A stretch of 64,000 nt of DNA from Rhodamnia argentea. Taxonomy: Eukaryota; Streptophyta; Magnoliopsida; Myrtales; Myrtaceae. The notes under the pieces are model-generated. The model was not told the DNA's origin. It did not search any database and was given only the letters and a program-made list of their open reading frames with translations. The stretch spans positions 10,277,001-10,341,000 of the forward strand of contig NC_063155.1 of assembly GCF_020921035.1 (NCBI RefSeq). The letters are read 5' to 3'. Below, piece after piece: positions 21,601 to 34,000 of the stretch. Every line of letters begins with the position of its first letter. Positions within the stretch are counted from its first letter, which is position 1. The position numbers were made by a program, and so were the translations under genes.

Positions 21601-23476
21601 TTAGAGCTTAATAAACTAGTTATTGCTTAAAGGAATCGTTTGAACCCACGTGTTCCAATCACTACATTATGTTACTTTCAGCCAATCGTTGGAATTACTA
21701 GAAATAAGTTGAACAACACTACGGTCATATCTACAATGATCCAAACCTGACCACGGGGGCTTGGGTTCCAAACGAAGCAACCAAACTCGCCAACTTGGTT
21801 AGACAGTTTTATAAATTTCGGGTGTCGAACTCAACAACATTCCATTGGACTCAGGATCTAATAATGCACCACTTGCCGGTATGCCCGCTCCTAGGACCAC
21901 AGTGCAAGAGGAAGGTGCTCATGCCGGCCTCCACTGTCTCCAAAAAACAGCAGTCAAAGCTGACAAAAATGGGAGACCTCTTCTTCTCCATTTATTACAT
22001 GTAAAAGCACCATTTCATACTATTCAGCCTACGAATGTAGGCTCAAATTAAGAGAGGTCGCTGGTGCTGGGTCAATGTCTAAGCATTTCAAAACCAGGAA
22101 TCACGAGAGTTCAAATTCAAAATTGAACACGTTGATCATTAGTTTAATCAGGCATCCGTCTCAGGGTTTGTTGCAGACTAATAGCATTCGACCAGGTATT
22201 ACTTTATTAGATTAGTCAAAAAGCCAGTAGACGACAATGGGGTGTTACCAAAATGGGTCGACCAGCTCTAGAAGCCAATCATTTTCAAGGTAAACGGTGT
22301 CACACTGCCGGTCTGGATAAACAACTAAGCGTTGACGAAAGCGTCTCAATTTTGATTTTCATTGACCGTACCGAATGTCCTGTCGGAGTTATTGTTCGCA
22401 GATATTAATGATAAATTAACCTGGCCGATCTGCACGTGGGGGAACCTGTGTCTGAACCGGTCAGCGACCTCCTTCCCGAGCGGGGCGCCGCCGCAAGCTA
22501 GCGCCTGGAGCGAGCTCAGATCGTACTTCCCCGTGATCTCCGACTTCACGAACGCCACGATCAGTGGCGGGGACACCGGCATGTACGTCACTCGGTACTT
22601 CTCGATCGCCCCTAACATCGCCACGAAATCGAACTTATCCATCAGGACCGCCGTCTCCCCGAGCGCGAACGCTCTGACCAGCATGAAGAACCCGAACACG
22701 TGGAACAGAGGCAGCGTGAAGAGGGACACGGGGTGCGGCTCCGACTCGTCTCGCTCCCCCTGCAGGTAATAAAGCCCGGCGAGCAGCGCAATCAAATTGC
22801 GGTGAGTCAGCAGGACTCCTTTGACTCTGCCCGTCGTGCCGGACGAGAACAGGATGGCCGCCGAATCGGACTGCTCGACCCGGTTCGGTGACATGGCCTC
22901 CGCCGCGGGACCGTCACCGCTCCAGCCGTACCCAGTCAGCATGGAATCGAACTCGGGCGAGTCGACGAGGACGGTGCCGCGCGGGACCCTAGGTAGCTTG
23001 GGAGCGATCTGGGAGGTGGAGAAGGCGATGGCGGGCCGGCAGAGGCGGCACTGTTGGGCGATCTCGGAGGGAGAGCCGAGAGGATTGGCGGGGGAAATGA
23101 CGACGCCGATGGAGAGGAGGGAGAAGTAGACGACGGGGACGTGCAAGGAGGGAGGGGCGAGGACGAAGGCGACGTCGCCCTTGGAGAGAGAGAAGCGGGA
23201 CTGGAGGGAGAGGGCGAGGGAGCGGACGCGGCGGAGGAAGTCGGGGTAGGAGAGGCGGTGGCCGGAGGGGGCGTCGACGAGGAAGGTGGAGGAGGGGGAG
23301 GAGGAGGAGGAGGGGGGGAGGAGCGAGAGGGCGTAGTGGGAGATGGAGAGGGGTTGGGAGGGGGGAGGGAGAGGGACGTGGGGGCGGAGGCTGTGGAAGG
23401 TCTTGGTGGTGGAAGAGTAGCCGCTGTCGGGGTCGACGGCGGAGGAGTCGCCGGAGGCGCTGGCTTGGTAGGCCAT
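18675..23476 (-). CDS. 4CLL9: 4-coumarate--CoA ligase-like protein (4CLL9 type), six exons
   Basis: An ANL-superfamily acyl-CoA synthetase that would activate a carboxylic acid via an acyl-adenylate and load it on CoA. The 4CLL9 group is usually placed in peroxisomes, with an uncertain natural substrate. Exons, in transcript order: 22421-23476, 21193-21382, 20399-20544, 20231-20298, 19417-19519 and 18675-18797, giving 561 aa, the usual family length; all junctions are GT-AG and keep frame. Visible motifs: AMP/phosphate loop [10 protein letters not shown] (residues 211-220), HRNLIA, GYGLTET at the start of exon 2, [31 protein letters not shown], and GKILRREL with the likely catalytic Lys544. 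Exon 1 is GC-rich. The C-terminus is ANL, not the canonical SKL, so peroxisomal import is less sure. OPCL1-like function is possible but the N-terminus fits 4CLL9 better. Confidence 0.93.
19855..20060 (-). repeat. Dispersed repeat copy in 4CL-like intron 4 (SINE/RTE-like)
   Basis: On the minus strand the sequence contains ccccaactagtttgggataaagg followed by a gatgttgatgttgat tail, preceded by an A/T-rich body with aaccgatt on the plus strand. A related copy lies in the plus orientation at about 54695-54860. The CCCAACTAGTTTGGG word with a GTT/GATG-type tail is common at the 3' end of plant Au-like SINEs or RTE LINEs. Assignment to a family is tentative. Confidence 0.65.
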
Positions 23477-23669
23477 GGGAATGGTGAAGGAGACGGGAGA
23501 GGAGTGGGGATTGTGCTGGTTTTGGATTGCTTCTCTTCTGTTCTGATGATGAACGTTGGACAGCCAGAAGAGTCTGCGGCGCGCGTGCGTTGAAGTTGAA
23601 ATATCACGTCTGTTATCATGACGTCGTGATCTGGAAAAAGCCCAGCTGACCGCACCATTAAGTCAAACC

Positions 23670-24225
23670 GTGGAACCGACAACTATCAACCACAATTTTT
23701 TGCTGATCCGATTTTAAGATTTTGATTGCCTTATTTTTTTTTTATGTACTTTTATTGTAATCTAAAATTAGAAGACAAAATTATAAGAGAGTCCACACAA
23801 GTATGTGCTATGTATCCACGTGATATGATTATCAGCCAAAAGTTCACGTCTTACGTGTACGGTTCAAGTTGCATTGTTGAGTGACCGTCTTGTCACCCAA
23901 GCAAAGTCTTTAAAAATTTTTTCGTAATTATGAGAACAATATCCACCGTAATCTTTTTATTTGGCCGAAGAGTAATATCTATTATTTTACAAATTTTAAC
24001 TTAATGTTTGAATATTATCAATTGGATATATTTTATTAGAACCTTGATTGTGTAGGCCCTCTCGTAATTTTGTCTTCTAATTTTAAGTTACAATAAAAGT
24101 ACATAAAAAGTTAAAAAAAGAAAAAAAAAATGGGCAGTAAAATCTTGAAATCGGATCAGCAAATGATGTGGTTTCAAGAAACGAAATTTGTGGTCAATAG
24201 TTGACCGTCCCACTATCTGATTCGG
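23670..24225. mobile_element. Foldback/MITE-like element upstream of the 4CL-like gene
   Basis: Two arms of about 120-150 bases are inverted copies. The left arm (about 23670-23795) contains tgctgatccgattttaagat and ttttattgtaatctaaaattagaagacaaaatta. The right arm (about 24055-24225) contains their reverse complements, tcttgaaatcggatcagca and taattttgtcttctaattttaag. A 250-base AT-rich centre separates them. It begins about 200 bases upstream of the 4CL-like start codon, so it lies in or replaces part of the promoter. No internal coding capacity and no clear target duplication. Confidence 0.75.
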
Positions 24226-24329
24226 TGGGACAATTAGCTAAGCTTCTTCCTTTCCACAATTATGATCCGTAATAATCAGCTTCAATTAAACAGAAAAGAA
24301 AAATTAGAGTTAATACCACCAAAGCTTGA

Positions 24330-24440
24330 GTTGTAGAAATTAATATATTCGAGTTGGCTTATAACTCATTAGTCTAAACTTTTGAGTGAATGTGAATATA
24401 ACTGGATATATTGATGGGCTCGTACTTGAACTCTCCCTCG
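24330..24440 (+). repeat. LTR/TRIM-like fragment related to 43.2-43.4 kb
   Basis: The words gttggcttataactcatt, ttttgagtgaatgtg and gatatattgatggg(c/t)tcg match the LTR-like segment near 43280-43360. No primer-binding site is retained here. Confidence 0.6.
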
Positions 24441-24454
24441 CCCATCTTGGCCCA

Positions 24455-24790
24455 AAGTGTAATAATGTGGTCCATAAATTTTAGATCAACATGCAATATT
24501 GTTCCTAAACTTTTAATTTGTTCAATGTGATCCTTGAAATTTTGATACTTGTACAGTCTTGTCCTTTAACTAATCATATCCTTCTATTAATTTAAGATCA
24601 AGGATAACATGGACTACTAGATTAAATACGTACCAAATGTCCAGGTTTCACATTAAATAAATTAAAAATTCGGGGACAACATTGCACATTTGTCCAAAGT
24701 TGAGAACCACATTAAACAAATCAAAAGTTTAGGAACGGCATTGGACATTATATCAAAATTCAAGAACCTTTTGTGTTATTTTTCCTTAAT
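24455..24790. mobile_element. Foldback element with inverted arms
   Basis: The left part contains cctaaacttttaatttgttcaatgtg, and the right part contains its near reverse complement cacattaaacaaatcaaaagtttagg, with similar words repeated within each arm. The structure could fold into a long hairpin. No coding capacity. Confidence 0.65.
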
Positions 24791-24799
24791 GAAAATATT

Positions 24800-26900
24800 C
24801 GCTTAGAAATTTGGATCTGTCATATTATTTAACTCATTAAATTAGCAAGTCAATTTTGGAAACCGGCATTGCGTTTTATGCTTACGTGGATCGGTGAGGC
24901 ACTCGGATGGACAGTGAGCACGTGCGTGCTTTTCCTGGAATTTACAATGATAAAAGGACATAGAAGCAAAGATAAAAAGGACCATGTACTAGATGATGGC
25001 TAGTTTGCGGCTAAGTAGGGTTCACATGGATTATCAACTAATAAAAAACTAGATCATGTCCCACCCCTCCAACGTTAATTAAACTACTTTTGGTCCGCTA
25101 TTTAAACCCTTTTATTGGAGTGCAATCACAACCCCTTCCTCGTTATTACAAGATGAACTATATAACTAACTTAACCACCACATGGCACATTTTATCAAAA
25201 TGACATGAAAATTTGATGAATATCTCTACATCGCATTCATCTTGGTGCCGATATTATCTGCTCGTAGAAAAAGCCCATAACGGGAACCATTTGTGTCATT
25301 GCAGAGAAATTTAGCATCGAGGAATTACGAATACGCCAAAAGATTTTCGCTGCGGAGGTGTAGGAGGATTACTGGCCGCGAATTTCCGGGGAAAGGCTGG
25401 CCTACCGTGAATGTAACTATAAGTTGGCGGACCCAATAATTGCGGGATTATGTAAGTTCTTGTAATAATCAATAGGCGTCACGAACAGCTTATGTAACTC
25501 ATTTGTAACTATTTGTAAGTAACCGTTGATCGTACGTTATGTAGAGCCACATTGTTCTATTTGTAAGGGTTCACTAGAAAACATAGAACATTAGTTGTTC
25601 CTAACTTATTTGCAATCCTTTGTCTTCCATCTATCATCTCCATTAAATGCAACCATTGTTCGTAGTACTTGTTTTTTTAAGTTCCTTACCATTTACTATC
25701 CTGTCCAAGATTAGCAAAGTCTGAGATTAGCAAACAACCCATTTACAAAAAAAAAAAAATCCAAAATAAATCATTTTGGAAAAGATCTTTCACTTTGTTA
25801 ATAAAACATCTTTTTGGCATGCCTAATAAGACCCCTTTTATTGATTCTAGGAGATTGCTACGGCGAGAATCGCAAATCAATAAGAAACTTGCAATGTCGC
25901 CGGCAACAATCAAGGAGGTATTGAGGGGGCCATGCGTTTTGAATCTTCAGCCTCTTAGTATTAGATACACAAACACAACGAAATAGAGAGTAAATGAGAA
26001 AAAGACAAATCGAGACATAAAATTTATCTTATTGAGCTGCATTCAACAAATGATTGATTATAGGGGGGAGGGACGCCAATATAGCTACAGCGCCTTGAAA
26101 TTACGTGAGACTGAGATCCTTCGTCCATGCGTTGTAAAGACACGCCGAGGTACAAACTAAAGGAAGGAACTTGTCGGAGCATGCCACCCACCCACCCCTC
26201 CCTCTCCAGGGCAAAGTCAGTCAAACTTCCTTGGTCAACGGCCGACCATTAGGCCTGCTTTGGTCTACTGTCAAACCCTTTTTGCTGAAGTGCATTCACA
26301 TTGACCTGCCTCCGTCGTTACCGCAAGATGGCCATCCAACCCAACGACCGCAATGAGATGGATACTTGGTGTGGGAATGGGTGGGAATGCATAAATGGAA
26401 GAACACGTGCAATGTGACGATGATCAGATTCAAAAGTTTCGCGCGGGTTCTCGTGTTTCCTTTGACCAAATTCCGGTTCCTTTATGCTTTACCCGCCGGG
26501 AGGCCGTGTAGGTATCCCAATAGAGCCTGGAGGTGGCAACTGAACCGACACAGGCCCGGCCATCCCAATCTGACCACATTGAGTTACTAATGACTTTGGA
26601 TTCTGGCTTCTCTGGATTCCTGTCATATAACTGAGGGAGTATCTCCACATCATGTTAATCTCGGCGTCCGTACTGTGTGCTGAGATGAAGCCCCGTTGCA
26701 CGAACCATTTGTGTTGCTGCAACTGAACCAGGATTACTTCTCAAAGATTGAGGTTGACAATGTATATCGATCGCTTCCAAACAATGTGCAATGTTAGACA
26801 ATGAATACTTCTCAAAAACTTTCGCGAGAAGCAACTAGTTGCCCGGCTGCGCTATCCATGCAAACCTTGTGAACAATGCCGAATACGCACACATGACTGC
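24800..26900. other. Spacer with diverged internal duplication, no gene recognised
   Basis: Segments near 25085-25165 and 26255-26335 share tttggtc, aaaccctttt, gcaatcaca/gcattcaca and acaagatg/gcaagatgg in the same order. Segments near 25285-25310 and 26698-26723 share gaaccatttgtgt(c/t)(a/g)(t)tgcag-like words. No open frame here shows a recognisable product. Confidence 0.4.
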
Positions 26901-26914
26901 ACAGGACAAATAAA

Positions 26915-28512
26915 AGGAGAGGACTGTCCAGCTGAATTCTCTCAGTTTCTTCTCATTCTCTAGCTTGTTCAGAAGCCAAGCACAATCACTTCACCATATA
27001 GTGATTGGTTCGATTCTACGCACGAGCAGCGTGACTAGCATGACATTGTGCTTACATAATTAGACCGATGCGAGGAATCCGATGTAATATAACGCGTGAA
27101 AACTAATCAGGATCTTGTAAATTAAGTCAATGCGAAAAGTCCAGAAAAATAATGAGAAATGATAAAGGATACCAAAGATTACGCAGTTCAATCCGAATAT
27201 CGGTATCTACATTCACAGAGAGAGCCATCAAGAACAATCCATTATAATCGGAAAATCGCAGTTATAATCGCTCAATACGCTCGTGTTTTCCACACTTAAA
27301 TTATATCTAAATCCAAAGTATTTATAAATAAAACAACTCTTAATTAGGTGTAATAAAACTCACCCACAAATCACCGTGCACGGCATCCACTTCGTGTGTT
27401 CGGAATAGCTTTGCGTTCCTGCACTGTGCGACCAAAAAATTAAAGGACGTTGCAGTTCTTCTTTTGTTCTTTTCTCCAATGGGCCCCACAAGATAATTAT
27501 ATGAACGGAAGTGCGAGCCATTTTTTCCCTTCTTTCTTTCGTTCGGCTGAACAAGGCCCCCATATAGCAAAGGAGGAGTCCACGAAGTCAACCCAACTTG
27601 ATCAAAATCTTGCATATTTCAAGATTTTCTATCTCCGTGACAAATCGATTTATATCCGCAAATGATTTAAACTCGATACATAAATTTAACGGAATCAACG
27701 GCAGGAAATGCTACCGCTTGCAGTTTTATAAGGGGGGATTCCTAATATTGCAATACAGATTGCCAATGAAAACCAGAGGACGTAAATGAGGCCCTTATAG
27801 TTGTGTGCCAGTGTAGTCCTCTTTCCATCCAAGGAACAAATTTTTCTTAGTTAACTTTGTTAGGAATTAAATCAAAATGGATTAAATACTCGCTAGTAAT
27901 GCCTTGGCGATCTCCCAGATTAGACAGATGCCCGAAAAAATGTCAAATAATCTCGAAACAACAGGCACCAAGAAGCCTAATTTCCTTTTCCGAGCATACC
28001 GTATAGAGTTTAGGCGATCCGACAGATGCGGCAAGATTGACAAGTTCTCTCCTCAAGATCTTCCCCGCCGGAGATTTTGGGATGCTACCGATGAAAGCTA
28101 CCCTCCTTATCTTCTTGTATGGAGCAACCTGCAGCGATACTCAAAGTAATTATTCGGATCCACCGGATACATCGTCGACTCTAATTGAGAATTTTGGTAA
28201 AAGTTTTAGGATAATCCTACATTCTTATGTACATATTCCTGAGGACTGTCCGAAAGTATAGTTCCCCGGAATCAAAACAATTGAACAGAAAGAAGACAGT
28301 GATTACATGACCCATAAGGGTTTCTAGCACATACATAGCAATGGCATGCACAGATAATGTACAGATGAACTGGTATGCATGAGATGGAGTGAGTGGAAGA
28401 TCCTGTGTTTGCTTTGAGTGCGAGAGTTCCGCAAACTGCAAGAACATCTAAGAGGAGAGGAGAAGGCGCTTCTGAATGGGCTGTTGCAGCATATTCCATA
28501 AGATAGCAGCAA
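26915..28512 (-). pseudogene. Relic of a second 4CL-like gene (last exon and 3' flank)
   Basis: The segment 27700-28512 aligns throughout with 18470-19285, the last exon, its 3' side and part of intron 5 of the intact gene. The exon copy starts at 28128, after a conserved acceptor, and encodes [17 protein letters not shown] and GKILRREL. It then reads [13 protein letters not shown] and continues past the original stop to a TGA near 27945. The flanking intron is kept, so this was a DNA duplication, not a processed copy. Exons 1-5 are missing; similarity stops at about 28512, inside what was intron 5. A weaker match to the 3' flank extends left to about 26915, interrupted by unrelated DNA at 27.1-27.7 kb. 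Confidence 0.8.
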
Positions 28513-29078
28513 CTCAGGAAACAAGTTAGAAGTAGACTTCCGCTGTCAAATTCTCGTGGACCGCGCCACTCATCGAACTTGAACTCGAATGCATCTTTTG
28601 TTGTGCTTGCACTCGCTCATGCGCTCAGGAACCGATCCGGCTAATCATTCCGCAATTCAGGCCCTCCAGATTTCATCACGAAATATGTTTTCCATGTTCA
28701 GATAAGAGCGAACGTCATTTTACAGCGGAACATGCAGTGCAGTACAGAACACATTAATAGATTCAGTGGCCAACTGTTAAACGAATGTGGTTCGCTCGCG
28801 GCCTAAATTGGTAATCACACTTAGGGCTTGTCGAATTGCGCAACCCCCCTCCCCCCAACCCGTTATTTCCGTATTTTTCTGCTCAAGAGGTTACTTATCT
28901 TGATAATGCTCTCATGAGAGTAAGGTTAACATTAAAACTATCAAAAGGCGGTTAATTTCGGTTTATTTTTTCTTAGTTCGCCGTCCGCACGCCTCGCTAA
29001 GAGCTGCTCTTTTCTTGCTGGGTCATTACAGAGTGCAAATGAAAATTATAAAAAATAGTAAGTTGGCTCAATCAGGAT
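28513..29078. other. Spacer, nothing recognised
   Basis: No gene, repeat pair or RNA is visible. The duplicated 4CL-like segment ends at its left edge and a MITE-like element starts at its right edge. Confidence 0.5.
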
Positions 29079-29671
29079 TCTCATAAAATATTTCGGGAAA
29101 ATTCCAAGTGAGGGCATGAATTCTTCTCGTTTTCTCAAATAAGAGCCCAAAATAAAGATTATTTCAAATAAATGCCCAAAATGGCATAATATATTTCAAA
29201 AAAGAGCCTAGCCTAAAGGGCATTTTCGTTGTTTCTCATTTTAATTTTTTGTTCATTTTTTCTCTATTTTTTCCTTTTTCTTTTTTTTTAAAAGTAAAAA
29301 AAATAAAAAAATAAAAACACAACATACACAGGCGGGAGGGGCAGCCTCCCTCCTGTCTGACTGTTTATTTTTATTTTATTTTATTTTTTAAATTTTTGAG
29401 GAAGCAAAAAAAAGAAAAGTCTAATAAAAGAGAAAAAAATTAAATAAGCAAAAATATGAAAATGCCCTTAAAATCGGGCCCTTTTATGAGATTTTATGGT
29501 TATTTCGGGCTCTTATTTGAAATAATATTCATTTTAAATTTTTATTTGAGAAAATGAAGGCACTTCAGGTTCTTATTTGAAATAGAATTTATTTGAAGTC
29601 CTTATTTGAGCAAATAAGAGGATTTTCGGCATTTTTTTTTTTGTTGAAAATTTCCCTAATATTTTAGAGGG
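29079..29671. mobile_element. MITE-like foldback element, about 590 bp
   Basis: The outer left edge reads ctcataaaatatttcgggaaaattcc and the right edge is its approximate reverse complement, gaaaatttccctaatattttagagg. Further in, ctcaaataagagcccaaaataa and similar words are mirrored by ttatttcgggctcttatttga. The centre is A/T-rich with a small GGGAGG...CCTCCC hairpin near 29334-29352. No coding capacity. It sits about 260 bases upstream of the aminopeptidase start codon. Confidence 0.75.
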
Positions 29672-29933
29672 AGAGAGAAGCGTCCGGCTAGAGCCAAGCA
29701 TGAACACTGTACGGTAACGGGCAACAAGCATATACAAGGGAACAAAAGATTACACGAACCCCATTCGATTGATACCTTTTCCGGGAAAAGTTATTCCATT
29801 CTCTGTCCGAGAAAATCTCACGCGATCTTTCCCTGTTAGCGCTATCGAGCATGAGCAGCTCAGTATTATAATAGCAGAAGCTGGGTCCGTCCTCTTCATA
29901 TTCATCGACAGATCAGACGCGAGAGAAGAGCCA

Positions 29934-31044
29934 ATGGCCAAGGAAACCAGCGTCGTCTCCGACTTCGTCGCCTTTCTGAACGCTTCCCCCACTGCCTTTC
30001 ATGCTGTTGGTAACTCTCGTCTCTCCATGTCTCTCTGTTTGCTCCAGTCTGGTTCGTGAAAAACAAAGCGACCCGAGTGAAAAGTTGGGGAAAATGTTCA
30101 TGTTTATCGATTGAAAGAAACCATTTTGCCGACTACCCATTCGTGAGTAGATCGGTGGCTCATTCGAGCCGCTGTCTAATGCTGATTTTGATCCATCTCT
30201 TTTACTGTAGATGAGTCGAAGAGGCTGCTGCGCGACGCGGGTTATGAACAGGTTTCTGAGAGAGAGGAGTGGAACTTGGAAGCAGGAAACAAGTACTTCT
30301 TCACCAGAAATCACTCTACCATTGTGGCTTTCGCCATTGGTAAAAAGTATGATTCGCCGTCTGTAATAGCCTTTTTCATAGTTGTTTCAATCGATGTCTT
30401 AGCGTGTCTTATTTGAGTGATTGGCTAGATATGTTGCTGGAAACGGGTTCCATATAGTCGGCGCTCACACAGACAGTCCTTGTTTGAAATTAAAGCCTGT
30501 CACCAAGGTAATCGTCTTGGTGCTATCTGAATTTGCAATTGTTCAATGCCTCAAAATATGAATCCCATATGATTCCACGAAAGAGGTGACTCGAAGCTTA
30601 GTTTGGGAGAATGGCGGCTTCTTCAGGTGAGCAAAGGTGGATGTCTGCAAGTAGGCGTCCAAACTTACGGAGGTGGGCTGTGGCATACTTGGTTTGATCG
30701 GGACTTGACCATTGCGGGACGGGTCATGATACGAAAAGAGAAGGATGGTTCTGCTTCCTATTCACATCGACTTGTCAGATTAGAGGAGCCAATTATGCGG
30801 ATTCCGACCTTGGCAATCCACTTGGACAGGTCTTTGCTTCATTTTGTATTTTATTCTGATGTTATGTTGTGTGGTATCATGTTTCTCATGTTATATTCTG
30901 TATGTTAAAGTTGCCTTGCATCTGACTTATCTTTGGACAGAAGTGCAAACGACGGATTTAAAGTGAACACGCAGACTCATCTTCTTCCGGTGTTGGCAAC
31001 ATCTATTATGGTAATCTCGGAACACTTGTGCTGCTTCTTTTTTT

Positions 31045-31083
<39 letters not shown>

Positions 31084-34000
31084 CAGCTAAGTGATTCCAA
31101 CAGTATGGCGCTTAGAGTTATACTATGCATAAACCGTTAAGGTAAAATGAAAATCAATCAAGATGAAGCACTCAGCTTAGAAAACTGCTTACCTATTAAT
31201 CCAATTTCGTCAAGTTTTTATATGGATGCTGAATCTATGAAAATGACATTACTTGTTCTATTGATTAGCTTCATTTTCTTGCTATTTATCTATGCGAGAG
31301 TTCTGTTTTACCAGTGGTTTCACCATGCCATTGTCTAGTCAATCATGGTCAGAGATGATTCTTGTTGATAGTTTACCTTGACGGTTCTCCTTCTCATTCT
31401 TTTGAAAAAATTAGACATACTGCTGCTGTTTGTAACATTGTGACTATGAGCGCAAGGCTATTATCTTTACTCTAATTTTACTTTTGAACATGATTTTAGC
31501 TTGCTTTCTTACTAAATGCTCTTTTCTACTATTTTATCTTTGACCCGCTTCCATAAACACATTCAGTAGCTATATGGCTAAGCTTTGGTTTTCTATATTC
31601 CCTAGCTCCAACTGTGATTTAGTTTCTTGACAGCCTTCATTCCATATTCTGTATATTCATCAGAAGATTCTTAAATTATCAGGGACTATGCTTTGAACGG
31701 TCAGAATTAACTGATGTCCCCATTGATATAATTGAAAACGTGATTGAATATCATTTATGCTTGAGCTTGACAATAGAAATACAGGCAACCTATTTCTTGC
31801 AGGAAACTTCTTACTTTTTATTTCTCAATAGATAGGGGGTGCAAACTTCATAAAAAAAGAGCCAAAAAACTAAAGCCATGTACAAAACAGCTCTCAAAAC
31901 CAAAAGGGCTTTAAAATACAAGACAAATCAGTGACTACATCAACCAAGGCATTTACCTGGAAATTTTTTAGTTACTTCATCATCTACAAATAAAGTATCG
32001 TATTGTCAACAAGGCAATAAACTGATGCTTCGTAAGTTTAGCTCGATTACAAATCGGAGAATGGGCGTCTTACTTAACTTTTACTTTTATCTTGCTTCAA
32101 TTATTATATGAAACCTTTTTGCAGGCTGAGATGAACAAACCAGCTGCTGAAAATGGTCCTGAAGATGTAAGCATCGTTAATAAATCAAAGCATCACTCAC
32201 TTCTACTTCAGGTATCCGACACCCAAATTCTGTGCTTTCCTAAGTGTTTGTAACGTTTTTGAATGGGGGTTGGGATCTGTCAAGGGGTGGGTCAGTTCCT
32301 GTTCAGTTTGGTTAGATTCCTTTTGATAAGGGTCGTACAATGGGTCGTTTGGTCGCAGTTTGTTCTACCCTTTGATCCATTTTAGTTCTATAAATGAGTG
32401 TCCTCTTATGTATGCATAGATTCCATGTAGTAGATATGCTTCATAAGGAACAAGAGATAGAAATTTCCTGGATTAATTTGCAACGGTTCCTAAAATAACT
32501 TCAAAAGAATCAAGACTAGTTTGCCTGACACATTATAACCACCGAATTAGGAATGAGACATAGCAGAAGGGATATGTCCATTGTAGGTTAATATCCAATT
32601 TGTTGACTTCTGAGGCACTAAGCAGATCACTGAGATTAAGCTTCTTACTGTATTACCAATGGCGGTGTATTACAAATTTACAATTATAGACAAACATGAG
32701 AAAAGAGGGACTTACAGACCAATTTGTGTGATCTTTTAAGATTGTTTTGTTAACATCTCATACTTTGACATTTCTCTTTCAATCAATTTAGAGTTGAAGA
32801 GAAATTTCGTGGATATGGCGTTAAGTAGATTTTTGAAGGAAATAACTAATTTCATATGTTGATTATGTAAACTCTTTTTACAATCTAACTAATTCAGATT
32901 ATGTTTGGTTGTATTGCCAAATTACATACTTCTATGGATTCAATGATTCAAGGTCATTTTGTAAGTTATGTGATTACCATGAGATATTGCTCATATCTTG
33001 GGTAGAAAGGTCTGAAGTTGAATGATTAAGATTCAGTTTGCACAACCTCTTTATATTTTGTTAATATCTGAGATTTTTGAATTTCCTTTTCTCATGAATT
33101 TAGAATTTAAAAGAAACTTCGTTTTTATGGGAATAAGTAAATTTTAGGATGAATTCACTGATTTAATATTTCTTTTCTATAATTCAAGTAATTCTGATTG
33201 TGTCTAAGTTTCCTTGCCTATTACGCACTTCTATTGATCTGATAATTCAATGCAGGTCATGTTGTAAAATCATGTGATTACCTGTGGGATATGTCGCTCA
33301 TATCATGCGTAAAAAGATCTAAAGTTGAAAGATTTATTAGTACATTAGATGTGATTCTAAAAAAAAAAGTAACTTGACCTATCGGGGTGACCCAACCAAC
33401 TCTGAAATTTAGGCCAGGTTGGGTGGATCCAGATATTGGTGGGTCGAAAGAACATTCAACCATACCCTATTTTATTGAGAGGAATCTCGGGTTTGGAATT
33501 CAGGTTCATTTTTGCAAGGTCTAGGTGGGATAGTGTGTGTTTTTCAGGCTAGCTGATTAATATTGCGTCAGTTTTCCGTGTTTAGATAAATATGCTTAAG
33601 TTCTACTGATATTTTGTATGGACTCTGTTTTATAGTACGACTGTCTTAAAATCCAGCACTTTGTGGAAACTGTCAAACTGTAAATCTGCTAGATAAAAAC
33701 ACTGAATGTGGAAAGTATCCATGCCCTGACAATGGATATATTACTCTTGTAGATGTTAAGGTACTTCACAATTTGTTGGGGTGAGCACCAAATCAAGTTT
33801 TACTTTAAAATTTATAGGGTGAATGCTAAATTCAAGTTTTGGCTTTATACAGTATGGATATTTGGATTGTTTTCTTCTCCCTAACTGTCCTCCTTTTACT
33901 TGTAGATGCTGGCAAACCAAATTGGTTGTGAACCCGATGAAATTTGCGATTTTGAATTACAAGCATGTGACACTCAACCTGGTGTGGTAGCTGGTGCTCT

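Noticed and set aside
23054..23593. Gly/Glu-rich plus-strand open frame
   Set aside because: It is the antisense of the GC-rich first exon of the 4CL-like gene, with no domain.
22936..23682. Pro/Ser-rich minus-strand open frame
   Set aside because: It overlaps the 4CL-like first exon in another frame; its composition follows from GC-rich codons.
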